Shown in pieces: positions 15,860 to 24,898 of a DNA stretch of 64,000 nucleotides. The stretch's first letter is position 1; every line of letters begins with the position of its first letter. The stretch is from Solibacillus sp. FSL R7-0668 (GTDB lineage Bacteria > Bacillota > Bacilli > Bacillales_A > Planococcaceae): assembly GCF_038006205.1 (NCBI RefSeq), contig NZ_JBBOUU010000001.1:2048001-2112000 (forward strand), written 5' to 3'. The position numbers and the translations under genes are program-made. The notes under the pieces are model-generated. The model was not told the DNA's origin. It did no database searches and was given only the letters and a program-made list of their open reading frames with translations.

Positions 15860-17656
15860 TTATTTTGAAGTTAATGCAATAAATTCTTCGACATCTGTTT
15901 CGCAAAGCGCAATGCCTTTTAACCAGAAGTCTTGTTTCGTAATGTCCTCGCCTAAATGCTTCATCGCTAAATCTTCTACTGTCATAATTGCTGTGTCACG
16001 CAGTAAGGCCATGTATTTTTCTTCAAAGCCTGTCCCCTCTTCTTTCGCTTTTGCATAAATGCTTAGCGAGAATAGGTAGCCAAATGTGTACGGGAAGTTA
16101 TAGAACGGTACACCTGTAATGTAGAAGTGCATTTTAGAAGCCCAGAAATGAGGGTGTGTTTCGCCTAAGCCCCCTGCATATGCCTCGATTTGTGCTTGTT
16201 CCATTAACTCGTTGATGCGCTTTGTTGACACAACACCGTTTTTACGTTCTTCATAGAAGCTTGTTTCGAATAAATAGCGTGCATGGATGTTCATAAAGAA
16301 TGCCACAGAACGCTGAATTTTATCTTCTAATAATGCAATTTTTTCTTGTTCGTTTGTTGCTTCTTGCACAGCTGCATCGGCCACGATCATTTCTGCAAAA
16401 GTCGAGGCCGTTTCCGCAACATTCATCGCATAGCGGCGGTTTAATGGATGCACTGGGCGTAATGCATACGAATGGAATGCATGGCCTAGCTCATGCGCTA
16501 ATGTCGATACATTTGACATCGAGCCTGAATAAGTCATGAAAATACGGGATTGATCCGATAATGGCATTCCTGTACAGAAGCCCCCTGGACGCTTGTTGTC
16601 GCGGTCCTCTGCTTCAATCCAGCCATCTTCAAATGCTTTACGCGCAAAGCTTTCCATTTCCTTACCGAAACGTCCGAAATGTTTTAAAATGAACTCCGCG
16701 CCTTCTTGGTATGGCATTGTCGCAGTTGAATCCGTTACTGGTGCGTCGAAATCATACCAAGCTAATTTTTCCGTGCCAAGCATCTTTGCTTTATGTGTTA
16801 AGTAATTAGCAAATGTTGCCTTACGAGATGTAATAGCACCCCACATCGCATCGATTGTTTCTTGCTTCATACGGTTAATTTGCAGTGGCTCTTTTGTTAC
16901 CGATTCCCAGCCGCGCTTTTTGTATACTGCCAATCGGAAGCCTGCTAAGTGATTTAATGTTTTTGCGAAAAATTCCTCGCGCTCTGTAAAGACTTTTTCC
17001 AGTGCATCAAACGCAGCCTTACGCACAGTACGGTCTTTATGTGACGATAGATTATTCGCTTGGCCGATTGATAATAACTTTTTCTCGCCGTCCACTTCAA
17101 CTTCCACTTTAATATCGCCGATTAACATGCTATAGAGTTGGCCCCATGAGCTGTATCCATCTACGCCTAAAGCAGCGATTAACGCTTCCTCATCCTCTGA
17201 TAACGATTCTTTGGACTTTTCACGCCATTCCGTCAAGATAAATGCAAATTCGCTTGCCTCTGTATCATTCACAATTGAATCGAATGTATCTTGCTCAATT
17301 TGACCGAGCTTTTGATTAAAACTTTCTAAAATTGGTGATAGATTGGCTGTAATGCCTGATAATTGCCCCTGTAAAAGTAGTGCTTCGCGGTCTGTAATAT
17401 CCTGCGCGGTTAAACATGAAAGCATCGCACCTGCCTGTGAAATATGCATCATCGTTTCTTTAATGCTTTCTAAAATCGATAATAGCGCAGGTGCCGCATC
17501 TGTAGACGTTGGAATTTCGAAATGATCCACCTTTTCTTTTAATACATCAAATTTCGGGTTTAAATTTTCAATATGCTGTTTTAACTCAGGTGAAGCTGAG
17601 CCTCCTGGAAAAAATACATCCAAGTCCCATACTTGTGGATAGGTTGCGATTGTCAT
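15860..17656 (-). CDS. M3B-family oligoendopeptidase F
   Basis: 598-residue cytoplasmic zinc metallopeptidase that cleaves short peptides. The zinc/catalytic motif HELGH is at residues 388-392 in STLAHELGHAFHSYAL, with the third ligand region NVAETASTFAEM about 25 residues later, and a GGFCTGMPLSDQSRIF segment before it that is usual in M3B enzymes. Length is normal for PepF/oligoendopeptidase. Single gene; likely housekeeping peptide turnover. Confidence 0.92.
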   Translation of the reverse strand: MTIATYPQVWDLDVFFPGGSASPELKQHIENLNPKFDVLKEKVDHFEIPTSTDAAPALLSILESIKETMMHISQAGAMLSCLTAQDITDREALLLQGQLSGITANLSPILESFNQKLGQIEQDTFDSIVNDTEASEFAFILTEWREKSKESLSEDEEALIAALGVDGYSSWGQLYSMLIGDIKVEVEVDGEKKLLSIGQANNLSSHKDRTVRKAAFDALEKVFTEREEFFAKTLNHLAGFRLAVYKKRGWESVTKEPLQINRMKQETIDAMWGAITSRKATFANYLTHKAKMLGTEKLAWYDFDAPVTDSTATMPYQEGAEFILKHFGRFGKEMESFARKAFEDGWIEAEDRDNKRPGGFCTGMPLSDQSRIFMTYSGSMSNVSTLAHELGHAFHSYALRPVHPLNRRYAMNVAETASTFAEMIVADAAVQEATNEQEKIALLEDKIQRSVAFFMNIHARYLFETSFYEERKNGVVSTKRINELMEQAQIEAYAGGLGETHPHFWASKMHFYITGVPFYNFPYTFGYLFSLSIYAKAKEEGTGFEEKYMALLRDTAIMTVEDLAMKHLGEDITKQDFWLKGIALCETDVEEFIALTSK

Positions 17657-17791
17657 CTAAAAACGCCTCACTTTCAGAATTGTAATTCAATTCCCATTTT
17701 ACTAAACTTTTAGGGAAAAATCTCGTATTTATTTCGAATTTTGAAATAAAGGGACGCTTTGTCGCCAATCGGCATCTTACTAGATAAAAAA

Positions 17792-17829
17792 AATCTACCC
17801 CCTTTCTCGCAAAAGAAAAGGAGTAGATT
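17792..17829 (-). terminator. Terminator after the cardiolipin synthase operon
   Basis: AATCTAC..CCTTTCTC pairs with GAAAAGG.GTAGATT with one bulge. On the minus strand it is followed by a TTTTTTTATC run. Confidence 0.65.
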
Positions 17830-17834
17830 GTCTT

Positions 17835-19292
17835 TTATAAAATAGGCGAAATTAAACGTGACACAGCTTCTCGTACCTTTGTCCAACTACTACGTTGCTC
17901 AAACAGCTCCTTCGTCATTTCAAAACTATCTTGCTGATCTTGTTCAAATAGCTGACGGCATTGTATTGCAAAATCTGCATCGTATATAAGTGCATTAATT
18001 TCAAAATTTAAACTGAAGCTGCGGACATCAATATTTGCTGTCCCAATTGTTGCCACTTCATCATCAATAACGAGCATTTTGGCATGTAAAAAGCCTTTTG
18101 TATAGCGGAATACACGTCCCCCTTGCTCTAATAAATCACCATTATAGGCAGAGTTTGCTCCATAAATAAAGGGATGATCGGTATTTTCAGGTGTCATGAC
18201 GCGCACATCGACCCCAGAACTTGCTGCAATTTGAACGGCGTGTAAAAAGGCTTCATCAGGAACAAAATAAGGCGATTGAATATAAACATAGCGTTTAGCA
18301 CTAAGAATCATGCGAATATAACTATTTTTGATCGATTCAAAATCGCTATCTGGCCCGCTTGATACAATTTGCACTGGTGTCATATTCATCAATTCAAACG
18401 ATGGGAAATATTTTTCATCGCCTGATTGAAACTCTTCATTCCGCGCTTGATGCCAATCGAATAAAAAATGGGCTTGCATGCTGTAGACCGAATGCCCTTC
18501 AATGCGCAAATGCGTATCTCGCCAAAAGCCGAACTTTTTGTCTAGTCCAATATACTCGTTGCCAACATTAAAGCCTCCTATATAACCTACTTTGCCATCG
18601 ATAATAACCAATTTTCGGTGGTTACGGAAATTGACACGGGGATTAAGTATTTTGAAAAGGGATGAAAAGAACGCCACGGCTTGTCCACCTGCCTCGGTTA
18701 GTAACCGTAAATGATGTGGTCGTAATTTACGTGAACCTAAATCATCATAAATGAGTTTCACCTCTACGCCTTCCTTTGCCTTTTGTACTAATGCATTGAA
18801 AACGCGGTTTCCGACATCATCCAATTTAAAAATATAATATTGAATATGGATAGATTCCTTCGCCTGCATAATATCCTCAATGAGCGCAGTGAATTTTTCA
18901 TTGCCATCCGCGAACATTTTGACCTCATTATGACTGCTTAGCATGGCGTGATTATAATCCACGTTCATTTGAATGAGTGGCGCATATTTTTTAGTGATTT
19001 CATTTGGAAAATCATACGTCCGATCATGAATATTTTGCTGCTGTTCTTTATACACTTCCAATGATTCACGCTGATGTATCGCCTGCCATCGAACAAAATG
19101 TTTTTTTTGTAAATTTCTGCCGAATAATAAGTACAGGAAAAATCCGACAATTGGCAAGAAAAAGAACACAAATAGCCAAGCCCATGTGGAAGAAGGACTT
19201 TTTCTGCTAATAAACATTACGAGAAGGGCAAAAATGATGTTTAATGCATAAAGTGTAATGGTTAATATACTTGCGATTGACATGGTGTTCAC
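17835..19292 (-). CDS. cls: Cardiolipin synthase
   Basis: Phospholipase D-superfamily enzyme condensing two phosphatidylglycerols into cardiolipin in the membrane. 485 residues, the standard bacterial length. Two N-terminal TM helices (about 8-28 and 36-57) and two HKD motifs: H225-K227-D232 (NHRKLVIIDGKVGYIGGFN) and H403-K405-D410 (LHAKMLVIDDEVATIGTANI). Thirteen bases downstream of the YdcF-like gene, so probably co-transcribed. Confidence 0.93.
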   Translation of the reverse strand: MNTMSIASILTITLYALNIIFALLVMFISRKSPSSTWAWLFVFFFLPIVGFFLYLLFGRNLQKKHFVRWQAIHQRESLEVYKEQQQNIHDRTYDFPNEITKKYAPLIQMNVDYNHAMLSSHNEVKMFADGNEKFTALIEDIMQAKESIHIQYYIFKLDDVGNRVFNALVQKAKEGVEVKLIYDDLGSRKLRPHHLRLLTEAGGQAVAFFSSLFKILNPRVNFRNHRKLVIIDGKVGYIGGFNVGNEYIGLDKKFGFWRDTHLRIEGHSVYSMQAHFLFDWHQARNEEFQSGDEKYFPSFELMNMTPVQIVSSGPDSDFESIKNSYIRMILSAKRYVYIQSPYFVPDEAFLHAVQIAASSGVDVRVMTPENTDHPFIYGANSAYNGDLLEQGGRVFRYTKGFLHAKMLVIDDEVATIGTANIDVRSFSLNFEINALIYDADFAIQCRQLFEQDQQDSFEMTKELFEQRSSWTKVREAVSRLISPIL

Positions 19293-19305
19293 CTCGATTT
19301 GCTTT

Positions 19306-20304
19306 TTATAAATATCCGTTCATCACAATTGCCCAAATAATCGTAGATAACCCGAGTATAATTACATGGTACCATTTCGTTATCTCTAATAACCCGATAA
19401 ATTCCCGCATAAAGGCGTTTGGTAAATAATACATTGCGGTTTTCGAACCAACCCCAACGGCCTTTAACCCAACTTTTTCGGCATAGATACTTGCACGGTA
19501 AACATGGAAGTTATTCGTAACAAATATCCCTTTTGCATTTTTCACATGGGCATCGATCATTTTTTTCGAAAATAGCATGTTTTCATAGGTAGTCGTTGAT
19601 TGGTCCTCTACAATGATTTTTTCAGGTGCAATGTCATACTTATCAATAATGTATTTTTTCATCGCCACCGCTTCTGAAAGCAATTCATCGCTTCCTTGCC
19701 CTCCTGAAGTAATAAATAACGCGCGCTCACCATATTTACGATATTGCTGCACCGCCTTATCTAATCGGCTTGCAAGTAATGGTGGCACACGATCCCCTAT
19801 TAACCCTGAGCCAAGAACAATAATATACTGCGGTTCAAATAAAAATGGAGTTGCTAAGTAAACACATGTATATATCGCGCTTGCAGTAAATAATCCTAAA
19901 AAATAAATGAACAATGCGACAATATAATAATAGAAAAATTCCAAAGCACTCGAATGAAAATTGTTCATATATTGATAAACGGAAAATAACAAAATGACAA
20001 GTGATGCTATACCAATTAATGAAATAAATAAATTCCGAACGCGTCTCCCTTCTTTTTCCATCAATATTTTACTATTAAAGAAGGTAACGACCGATAAAGT
20101 TAATAAAACGAGTGGTAAAAAGGCAAAAATAAAAATGGATAAAGAAAAGCTATATAATTTAGAATCTTCCTGTGGCGCAAAGAAAGTAAGATCTAAAAAG
20201 GACAAGATCAACGCCAATAGGATGAAAGCTAACCAATAAATATTAAAAAATCGGCTTCGCTTCGTCAAAAACAATATGGTAAATACTGCTACTAAAAAAA
20301 CCAT
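19306..20304 (-). CDS. YdcF/SanA-like DUF218 membrane protein
   Basis: 332 residues. Four to five N-terminal TM helices (first about 165 residues), then a DUF218 domain with IIVLGSGLIGDRVPPLLASR, ALFITSGGQGSDELLSEAV and TTYENMLFSKKMI, and a last TM helix. The DUF218 domain of SanA/YdcF is linked to envelope barrier function. The pairing with cls, 13 bases downstream, fits an envelope role (inference). Confidence 0.82.
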   Translation of the reverse strand: MVFLVAVFTILFLTKRSRFFNIYWLAFILLALILSFLDLTFFAPQEDSKLYSFSLSIFIFAFLPLVLLTLSVVTFFNSKILMEKEGRRVRNLFISLIGIASLVILLFSVYQYMNNFHSSALEFFYYYIVALFIYFLGLFTASAIYTCVYLATPFLFEPQYIIVLGSGLIGDRVPPLLASRLDKAVQQYRKYGERALFITSGGQGSDELLSEAVAMKKYIIDKYDIAPEKIIVEDQSTTTYENMLFSKKMIDAHVKNAKGIFVTNNFHVYRASIYAEKVGLKAVGVGSKTAMYYLPNAFMREFIGLLEITKWYHVIILGLSTIIWAIVMNGYL

Positions 20305-20628
20305 TTATACCTCCGATCGATTTCAGGCATTTTTACTAAGTGTCGGGCTGTCATTTTTCTTATCTATGTAATATGCTCGAATCGTATAGCAAATAGATTC
20401 ACCTCTCTTTATAGTAACCTTTTTTATCATATATACAAACCTCGCATTTCATTTCAAATAGCATAAAATGACGTCTTTTCGTTTGTGGCGTATATTAAAA
20501 AACTACTATTTCCTCACTCCCTAGAAAATTCTTTATTTTTTAACCCAATTTTAACCTTTCTCTTTTATTCTTTGCTATAAGGGATTTGCAATAGAGTTCC
20601 TAGAAAAATAAATATTGGAGGTTTTATT
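20305..20628. other. Intergenic stretch with one promoter
   Basis: No ORF or convincing RNA structure is seen. Near the right end an extended -10 (TGCTATAAG, 20573-20581) probably drives the secreted coiled-coil protein gene. The left part holds the divergent upstream region of the DUF218 gene. Confidence 0.4.
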
Positions 20629-21102
20629 ATGAAAAAAGTATTAATCGGAAGTACAATCGCAGTTGGTTTATTATTTGCTGGAGCAGGGTCACCATCTGCC
20701 GCTTCAATTCAAGGTGTAGGTGGCGTGGACCTTAGTTCAACGGATATCGAAACATCTATGCTAACGGTGCAAACACAAAGAGCTACACTATTAGAAGGTC
20801 AGTTACAAACACAACTAGCAGAGGTTCAAAAGAAAAATGAGCAAATCGCAAACTTTAATGCACAGCTAGACAAATTAGAAGTAGAGAAAGCTGCTACAAC
20901 GGATAAAGCTAAGCAAGATGAACTGCAAGCACAAATTCAAGATGTAAAAAATCAAATCGATTCATTGAGCAATTCACAAAATATGGACATGCTTCGTCTT
21001 CAAAGTTTGAGCAATAAACGTAATGAAGCGTTCGACACGATGACAAACTTTATAAAGAAAATGCAAGAAAGTCGTTCATCAATTATTGGAAATATGCGTT
21101 AA
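20629..21102 (+). CDS. Secreted coiled-coil protein
   Basis: 157 residues. Cleavable signal peptide (KKVLIGSTIAVGLLFAGAG, likely cut after SPSAASA-like residues), then a glycine-rich linker and long heptad-rich helices (residues about 45-120, many Q/K/E). This resembles the coiled-coil part of cell-wall-hydrolase regulators (PcsB/CwlO N-terminus) but has no enzymatic domain. Strong ribosome binding site (TTGGAGG) and its own terminator. Function unknown. Confidence 0.7.
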   Translation: MKKVLIGSTIAVGLLFAGAGSPSAASIQGVGGVDLSSTDIETSMLTVQTQRATLLEGQLQTQLAEVQKKNEQIANFNAQLDKLEVEKAATTDKAKQDELQAQIQDVKNQIDSLSNSQNMDMLRLQSLSNKRNEAFDTMTNFIKKMQESRSSIIGNMR

Positions 21103-21108
21103 TTTTCG

Positions 21109-21140
21109 AAGGGGCTATCGTTTTGCTATAGCCCTTTTTG
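21109..21140. terminator. Terminator of the secreted coiled-coil gene
   Basis: GGGGCTAT / ATAGCCC stem with a short loop, then TTTTTG on the plus strand. Confidence 0.75.
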
Positions 21141-21194
21141 CTATCCCCTACAATGAAAAAAGATGTGCTCCGTAAGAAACACATCTGAATATCG

Positions 21195-22250
21195 TTATTT
21201 CTTTTTCTTCAGTGACTTCGAAATTTGCTTCCATTTACGCTTTTCGGCTAGCTGGGCATCGGTATTTGTTTTCTTTTCAATATAGGCCAATTCACGCTGA
21301 AGTTTAAAGTAGCTCGTTAAACGTGCGTGCTCTATTTCACCTTGTTGAATGGCTTTTTGTACTGAGCAATGGGGTTCGTTTTTATGAGTGCAGTCTCGGA
21401 AACGGCAATTTTCGGCTAGCTGCTCAATATCAGCAAAGCTAGATGCCAAGCTATCGCCCTGATCCCAAAGCTGCAATTCCCGCATCCCTGGTGTATCGAT
21501 CAAACAAGCGCCTGTTGGTAATACGACAAGCTCTCGATGTGTTGTCGTATGACGGCCCTTTGCATCGTCCTCACGAATATGAGAAACCTTCATTTGCTCA
21601 CTGTTTAATAAAGCATTTGTTAGTGTCGATTTCCCTGCACCTGAAGAGCCTAGTAATGCGGCGGTTTTCCCTACTGTTAGAATCGCTTGAAGCTGTTCGA
21701 TGCCACGACCAGTTAATGCACTGACAACCATTACCTCTACACCAAAGGCAATAGCCTCCACCTCTTGGACATAGTGTTCTACGTCCTCACAAAGATCTGC
21801 CTTTGTTAAAACAATGACAGGTGTTGCCCCCGAATCCCATGCAGCTACTAAATAGCGCTCTAATCGGCGAATATTAAAATCAGCATTTACGCTCATCACT
21901 AAAAACACGACATCCACATTGGCCGCAACGATTTGCTCATCGATTTCTAACCCCGCCATTTTTCGCGTAAATTTTGATTTGCGCTCAAATAAGGCATGGA
22001 TGATGGCACGTTCTTCGCCTTGCATTTTTTCGACGAGCACAAAATCCCCAACCGCCGGAAAATCCTTACGTGAAAAGCTATGATAAGCAAAGTTACCTGA
22101 AACGGTCGCTAATAGCTCGCCTTGCTCTGTCATGACACGGTACGAATGCTTATGCTCGAGCATGACGCGCCCGACTAGTTTATTTGTTGTTTCCATTTGT
22201 TCTAGCTGTTGTTCAAAAAATTCAGTAAATCCTACTAATTGATTTTTCAA
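21195..22250 (-). CDS. Ribosome small-subunit GTPase A (RsgA-like, long form)
   Basis: Circularly permuted GTPase that checks late 30S ribosome assembly. 351 residues: N-terminal OB-fold (GRVMLEHKHSYRVMTEQGEL), NKxD-like VLTKADLCED (G4) before the P-loop GSSGAGKSTLTNALL (G1), DTPGMRELQLW (G3), and a C-terminal zinc site C-x4-C-x1-H-x5-C (CRFRDCTHKNEPHC). Longer than the main RsgA of Bacilli (about 295), so likely the paralogue seen in many Bacillales. TTG start 10 bases after AGGAGG. A leader ORF and terminator upstream indicate attenuation control. Confidence 0.88.
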   Translation of the reverse strand: MKNQLVGFTEFFEQQLEQMETTNKLVGRVMLEHKHSYRVMTEQGELLATVSGNFAYHSFSRKDFPAVGDFVLVEKMQGEERAIIHALFERKSKFTRKMAGLEIDEQIVAANVDVVFLVMSVNADFNIRRLERYLVAAWDSGATPVIVLTKADLCEDVEHYVQEVEAIAFGVEVMVVSALTGRGIEQLQAILTVGKTAALLGSSGAGKSTLTNALLNSEQMKVSHIREDDAKGRHTTTHRELVVLPTGACLIDTPGMRELQLWDQGDSLASSFADIEQLAENCRFRDCTHKNEPHCSVQKAIQQGEIEHARLTSYFKLQRELAYIEKKTNTDAQLAEKRKWKQISKSLKKKK

Positions 22251-22300
22251 TTCCGTTTGCCTCCTAGGCGTATGATTTTTTTGTTTTTAGGCAAACAAAA

Positions 22301-22337
22301 AGCCTTATGATAGGCAATGGCCGCTCATCATAAGGCT
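22301..22337 (-). terminator. Attenuator hairpin in front of rsgA-like gene
   Basis: Perfect 11-bp stem AGCCTTATGAT / ATCATAAGGCT, then TTTTTGTTTG on the minus strand: a strong intrinsic terminator located inside the leader, between the leader ORF stop and the GTPase start. Full expression therefore needs readthrough. Confidence 0.75.
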
Positions 22338-22365
22338 ACACACGCACGGTAAAGAAGCATATACC

Positions 22366-22440
22366 TTAAAAGGCACACGTATGGTGAGTCGCATATGACA
22401 AGTCCCATTGCACGAATACATTCTCAAATTGATTTGTCAT
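22366..22440 (-). CDS. 24-residue leader peptide of rsgA-like gene
   Basis: ATG at 22440 behind a GTAGGTGAG site; peptide MTNQFENVFVQWDLSYATHH then TCAF, stop TAA. Promoter just upstream, terminator just downstream and the GTPase gene after that: the arrangement of ribosome-stalling leaders of antibiotic-inducible ABC-F, Erm or Vml genes in Firmicutes. Stalling on this ORF would be expected to let an alternative hairpin form. The regulation is inference. Confidence 0.6.
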   Translation of the reverse strand: MTNQFENVFVQWDLSYATHHTCAF

Positions 22441-22473
22441 ATTGCTCACCTACTTCCGAAATTTGTTAAGCTT

Positions 22474-22503
22474 ACTATAGCAAGGTTTAAAAGGCTTTGT
22501 CAA
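22474..22503 (-). promoter_or_regulatory. Promoter of the leader-rsgA unit
   Basis: TTGACA (22498-22503), an 18-base spacer and TATAGT (22474-22479) on the minus strand, some 34 bases before the leader ATG. Confidence 0.7.
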
Positions 22504-22567
22504 TACAATTCGATCGTTTACTTTAAAATGGTGAGAAGCTACACAAGCTCTTCATCTTTTTTGTCCT

Positions 22568-22729
22568 TCATAGTATTAAAATCGCAGTACCAATCCATTT
22601 ACGTTCATCCGACTCAATGAGCTGTTCTATTTCTGAATTTGTTACACTGCTCATCCCTTCATCTATAGAACGAAGCTCGTCAGCATTGGTTTTAGAACTA
22701 GTAATTTTTTTATCTCGTATTTCGCACAT
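22568..22729 (-). CDS. 53-residue hypothetical ORF, doubtful
   Basis: ATG 22729 to TGA, polar sequence (MCEIRDKKITSSKTNADELR...), ending in a short hydrophobic piece WIGTAILIL. No Shine-Dalgarno is visible, and it would read towards the rsgA promoter. It may be a relic of a truncated membrane protein. The rest of 22504-22777 contains nothing I can assign. Confidence 0.2.
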   Translation of the reverse strand: MCEIRDKKITSSKTNADELRSIDEGMSSVTNSEIEQLIESDERKWIGTAILIL

Positions 22730-22777
22730 TTACTTTTATGTCGAAAAAAGCTTTAATAATTGTAAGAGGTGATTATT

Positions 22778-23296
22778 ATGAACTTTGAATTAAAGCGAGC
22801 AGCTATACAAGATGTTCATAACATTCAAACGATTGGTCGAGAAACGTTTTTTGAAACTTTCCATGAAAATAATGATAAACAAACAATGCAGCACTACTTA
22901 CAACAGGCCTTTTCAGAAGAGAAATTATTAATAGAAATTAATAATCAACAATCCATTTTCAAGCTGCTCTATGTAGATAATCAATTGGCAGGCTATTTAA
23001 AGGTCAACGAAGGCAACGCGCAAACAGATGCAATTGCTGAAAATGCATTAGAAGTTGAGCGTATTTACTTATTACGTGCCTTCCAAAACATGGGACTTGG
23101 AAAAGCGTTGATGAATGAGGCCATTTTAATCGCACAGCAGCTTCAGAAATCGAATATTTGGCTTGGTGTATGGGAGAAAAACGAAAATGCCATCGCCTTT
23201 TATGAAAAGCAAGGTTTCGTCAAAACATCAACGCACACCTTTATGTTTGGTGATGAAGCGCAACAGGATTATATTATGGTGAAAAAACTGGGCTAG
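22778..23296 (+). CDS. GNAT N-acetyltransferase (PaiA-like)
   Basis: About 172 residues of the GNAT fold, transferring acetyl from acetyl-CoA to an amine. Acetyl-CoA-binding motif A is VERIYLLRAFQNMGLGKALM (R/Q-x-x-G-x-G/A), followed by IWLGVWEKNENAIAFYEKQG. The N-terminus (RRETFFETFHENN-type) is like PaiA, a polyamine acetyltransferase. The ATG at 22778 sits seven bases after AAGAGGTG; the GTG at 22769 overlaps that site and is unlikely. Stands alone. Confidence 0.85.
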   Translation: MNFELKRAAIQDVHNIQTIGRETFFETFHENNDKQTMQHYLQQAFSEEKLLIEINNQQSIFKLLYVDNQLAGYLKVNEGNAQTDAIAENALEVERIYLLRAFQNMGLGKALMNEAILIAQQLQKSNIWLGVWEKNENAIAFYEKQGFVKTSTHTFMFGDEAQQDYIMVKKLG

Positions 23297-23451
23297 CGCG
23301 TAACGCTATTTAACATCAGTAAGATAGAAAATACTGAATTTTCTATCTCTTCCTATTCGTAGTTTACTAGTTCGATTGAAGCAATTCATTAAAATAATGT
23401 AAAATGAATACGATATACCAATATTTCTTTCTAGAATGGAGGATTTTCATC

Positions 23452-24786
23452 ATGGCTCAAAATCTTTTCGAAACGGTCCAAAACACGCGAATTTCATTGC
23501 GTCAACAGCAGCTACATATGATTTTTGAACAGTTTGATCGACAAACAATGCACTTAACCGCCGCACAGCGTATTGAAAAATACAAAAAAATGGCGGATAG
23601 TCCGTTTCGTTATTTCCGAGGCAGTGCGTATCTTTATTATTACGATACGACTAATTTCCCTTCCGCGTTCCATACACCTGAAGAACGTCCGACATGGATC
23701 ATGGGCGATATGCATATGGACAACTTTGGTGCTTTCCAAAATGAAAATGGCGACATTGTCTATGATGTCAATGATTTTGATGAGGGCTATGTCGGGTCCT
23801 ATTTATATGATATCTTACGCATGAGCATTAGCATCGCGCTGTATTTAGAGGAGCAGTTACTTGATGAATCCGCGCAACAGCAGGCTATTGAACACTTTTT
23901 ACAAGCCTATCTCAAGCAATTAAAGCGATTCCAAGCGAAAAAGGATGATGCACTAAGTCTTGTGTTTACGCAGGAAAACACAAAAGGACCGATTAAGCGT
24001 GTGCTGAAAAAATTAGAAAAACGCCAACGCACAGAGCTCATTGATGATATTACAGAAATACAGGAAAATGGAGAACGTGTGTTTATTTGGAGTGACGAAA
24101 TTCACCCGATTGATAATGCCCTATTCGAAAAAATTACTGCGCTTGTCCCAAACTATCATGTGAAGGATATTGCCATTAAACACGGTTCTGGTACGGCTTC
24201 CATCGGGTTAGATCGCTTTTATTTATTAGTAGATAGTCATAAAGATGCGCTGAATGGAAAGGATTTAGTGCTTGAAATGAAAGAGGTACGCTTGGCGATT
24301 CCTGCCTACTTCCTTCCCTATCACACGCCATTTTGGTCGCAATATGAGCATCAGGGGGCACGCGTTGTTGGGACACAAAAGGCTATGCACCATTTACAAG
24401 ACCCCCATTTAGCATATGTGACAATGGACGACAAGGACTATTATATTCGCGAGCGCTCTCCATATAAAAGAAAGGTAAAGCCAAAAAACTATCGCTCACT
24501 GGAAGATTACTATACAACAACTGAAATTATGGGCAAAATCGCAGCTAAAATTCACGCGCGTGCCGATTTGGATTATTCAACGATCTTTACGTATCACAGT
24601 GAAGATGAAATTTTAAAGCAAGTACGCGGACATGAGGAAATTTTCCTTGAGGCAATCGTCCTTCAGGCAATGCGCTACAAGCATATTGTGAACGCCGATT
24701 ACAAATTATTTATAGACTATGTCCAGCAGTTTGAGGCACTGCACCCAGATGTAAGTGATGAACAGCAGCCGATTGTGGCGAAATAA
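23452..24786 (+). CDS. DUF2252 family protein
   Basis: 444 residues from the ATG after GGAGGA. The DUF2252 landmarks are present: SPFRYFRGSAYLYYYDTT near residue 50, GDMHMDNFGAFQNENGDIVY, VNDFDEGYVGSYLYDILRM, and in the C-terminal half YYIRERSPYKRKVKP. The HxDxxNFG and NDFDE elements resemble the catalytic and metal loops of aminoglycoside-kinase-like folds, suggesting a kinase-like fold. No substrate is known. Confidence 0.85.
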   Translation: MAQNLFETVQNTRISLRQQQLHMIFEQFDRQTMHLTAAQRIEKYKKMADSPFRYFRGSAYLYYYDTTNFPSAFHTPEERPTWIMGDMHMDNFGAFQNENGDIVYDVNDFDEGYVGSYLYDILRMSISIALYLEEQLLDESAQQQAIEHFLQAYLKQLKRFQAKKDDALSLVFTQENTKGPIKRVLKKLEKRQRTELIDDITEIQENGERVFIWSDEIHPIDNALFEKITALVPNYHVKDIAIKHGSGTASIGLDRFYLLVDSHKDALNGKDLVLEMKEVRLAIPAYFLPYHTPFWSQYEHQGARVVGTQKAMHHLQDPHLAYVTMDDKDYYIRERSPYKRKVKPKNYRSLEDYYTTTEIMGKIAAKIHARADLDYSTIFTYHSEDEILKQVRGHEEIFLEAIVLQAMRYKHIVNADYKLFIDYVQQFEALHPDVSDEQQPIVAK

Positions 24787-24802
24787 CATAAATAAGGATA
24801 TT

Positions 24803-24839
24803 AAAGGACATTCCATCTGCTTAATGTGGAATGTCCTTT
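24803..24839. terminator. Terminator of the DUF2252 gene
   Basis: Perfect 13-bp stem AAAGGACATTCCA / TGGAATGTCCTTT, 11-base loop, followed by CTCTTTG. Confidence 0.85.
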
Positions 24840-24898
24840 CTCTTTGTATAGATCTTTGCTTATACTTAAAAAAAGCCGAACCGCATTAATCAGTAGGC

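Noticed and set aside
22408..22620. 70-codon plus-strand ORF across the rsgA promoter
   Set aside because: No start signal, and it overlays the leader ORF and promoter on the opposite strand.
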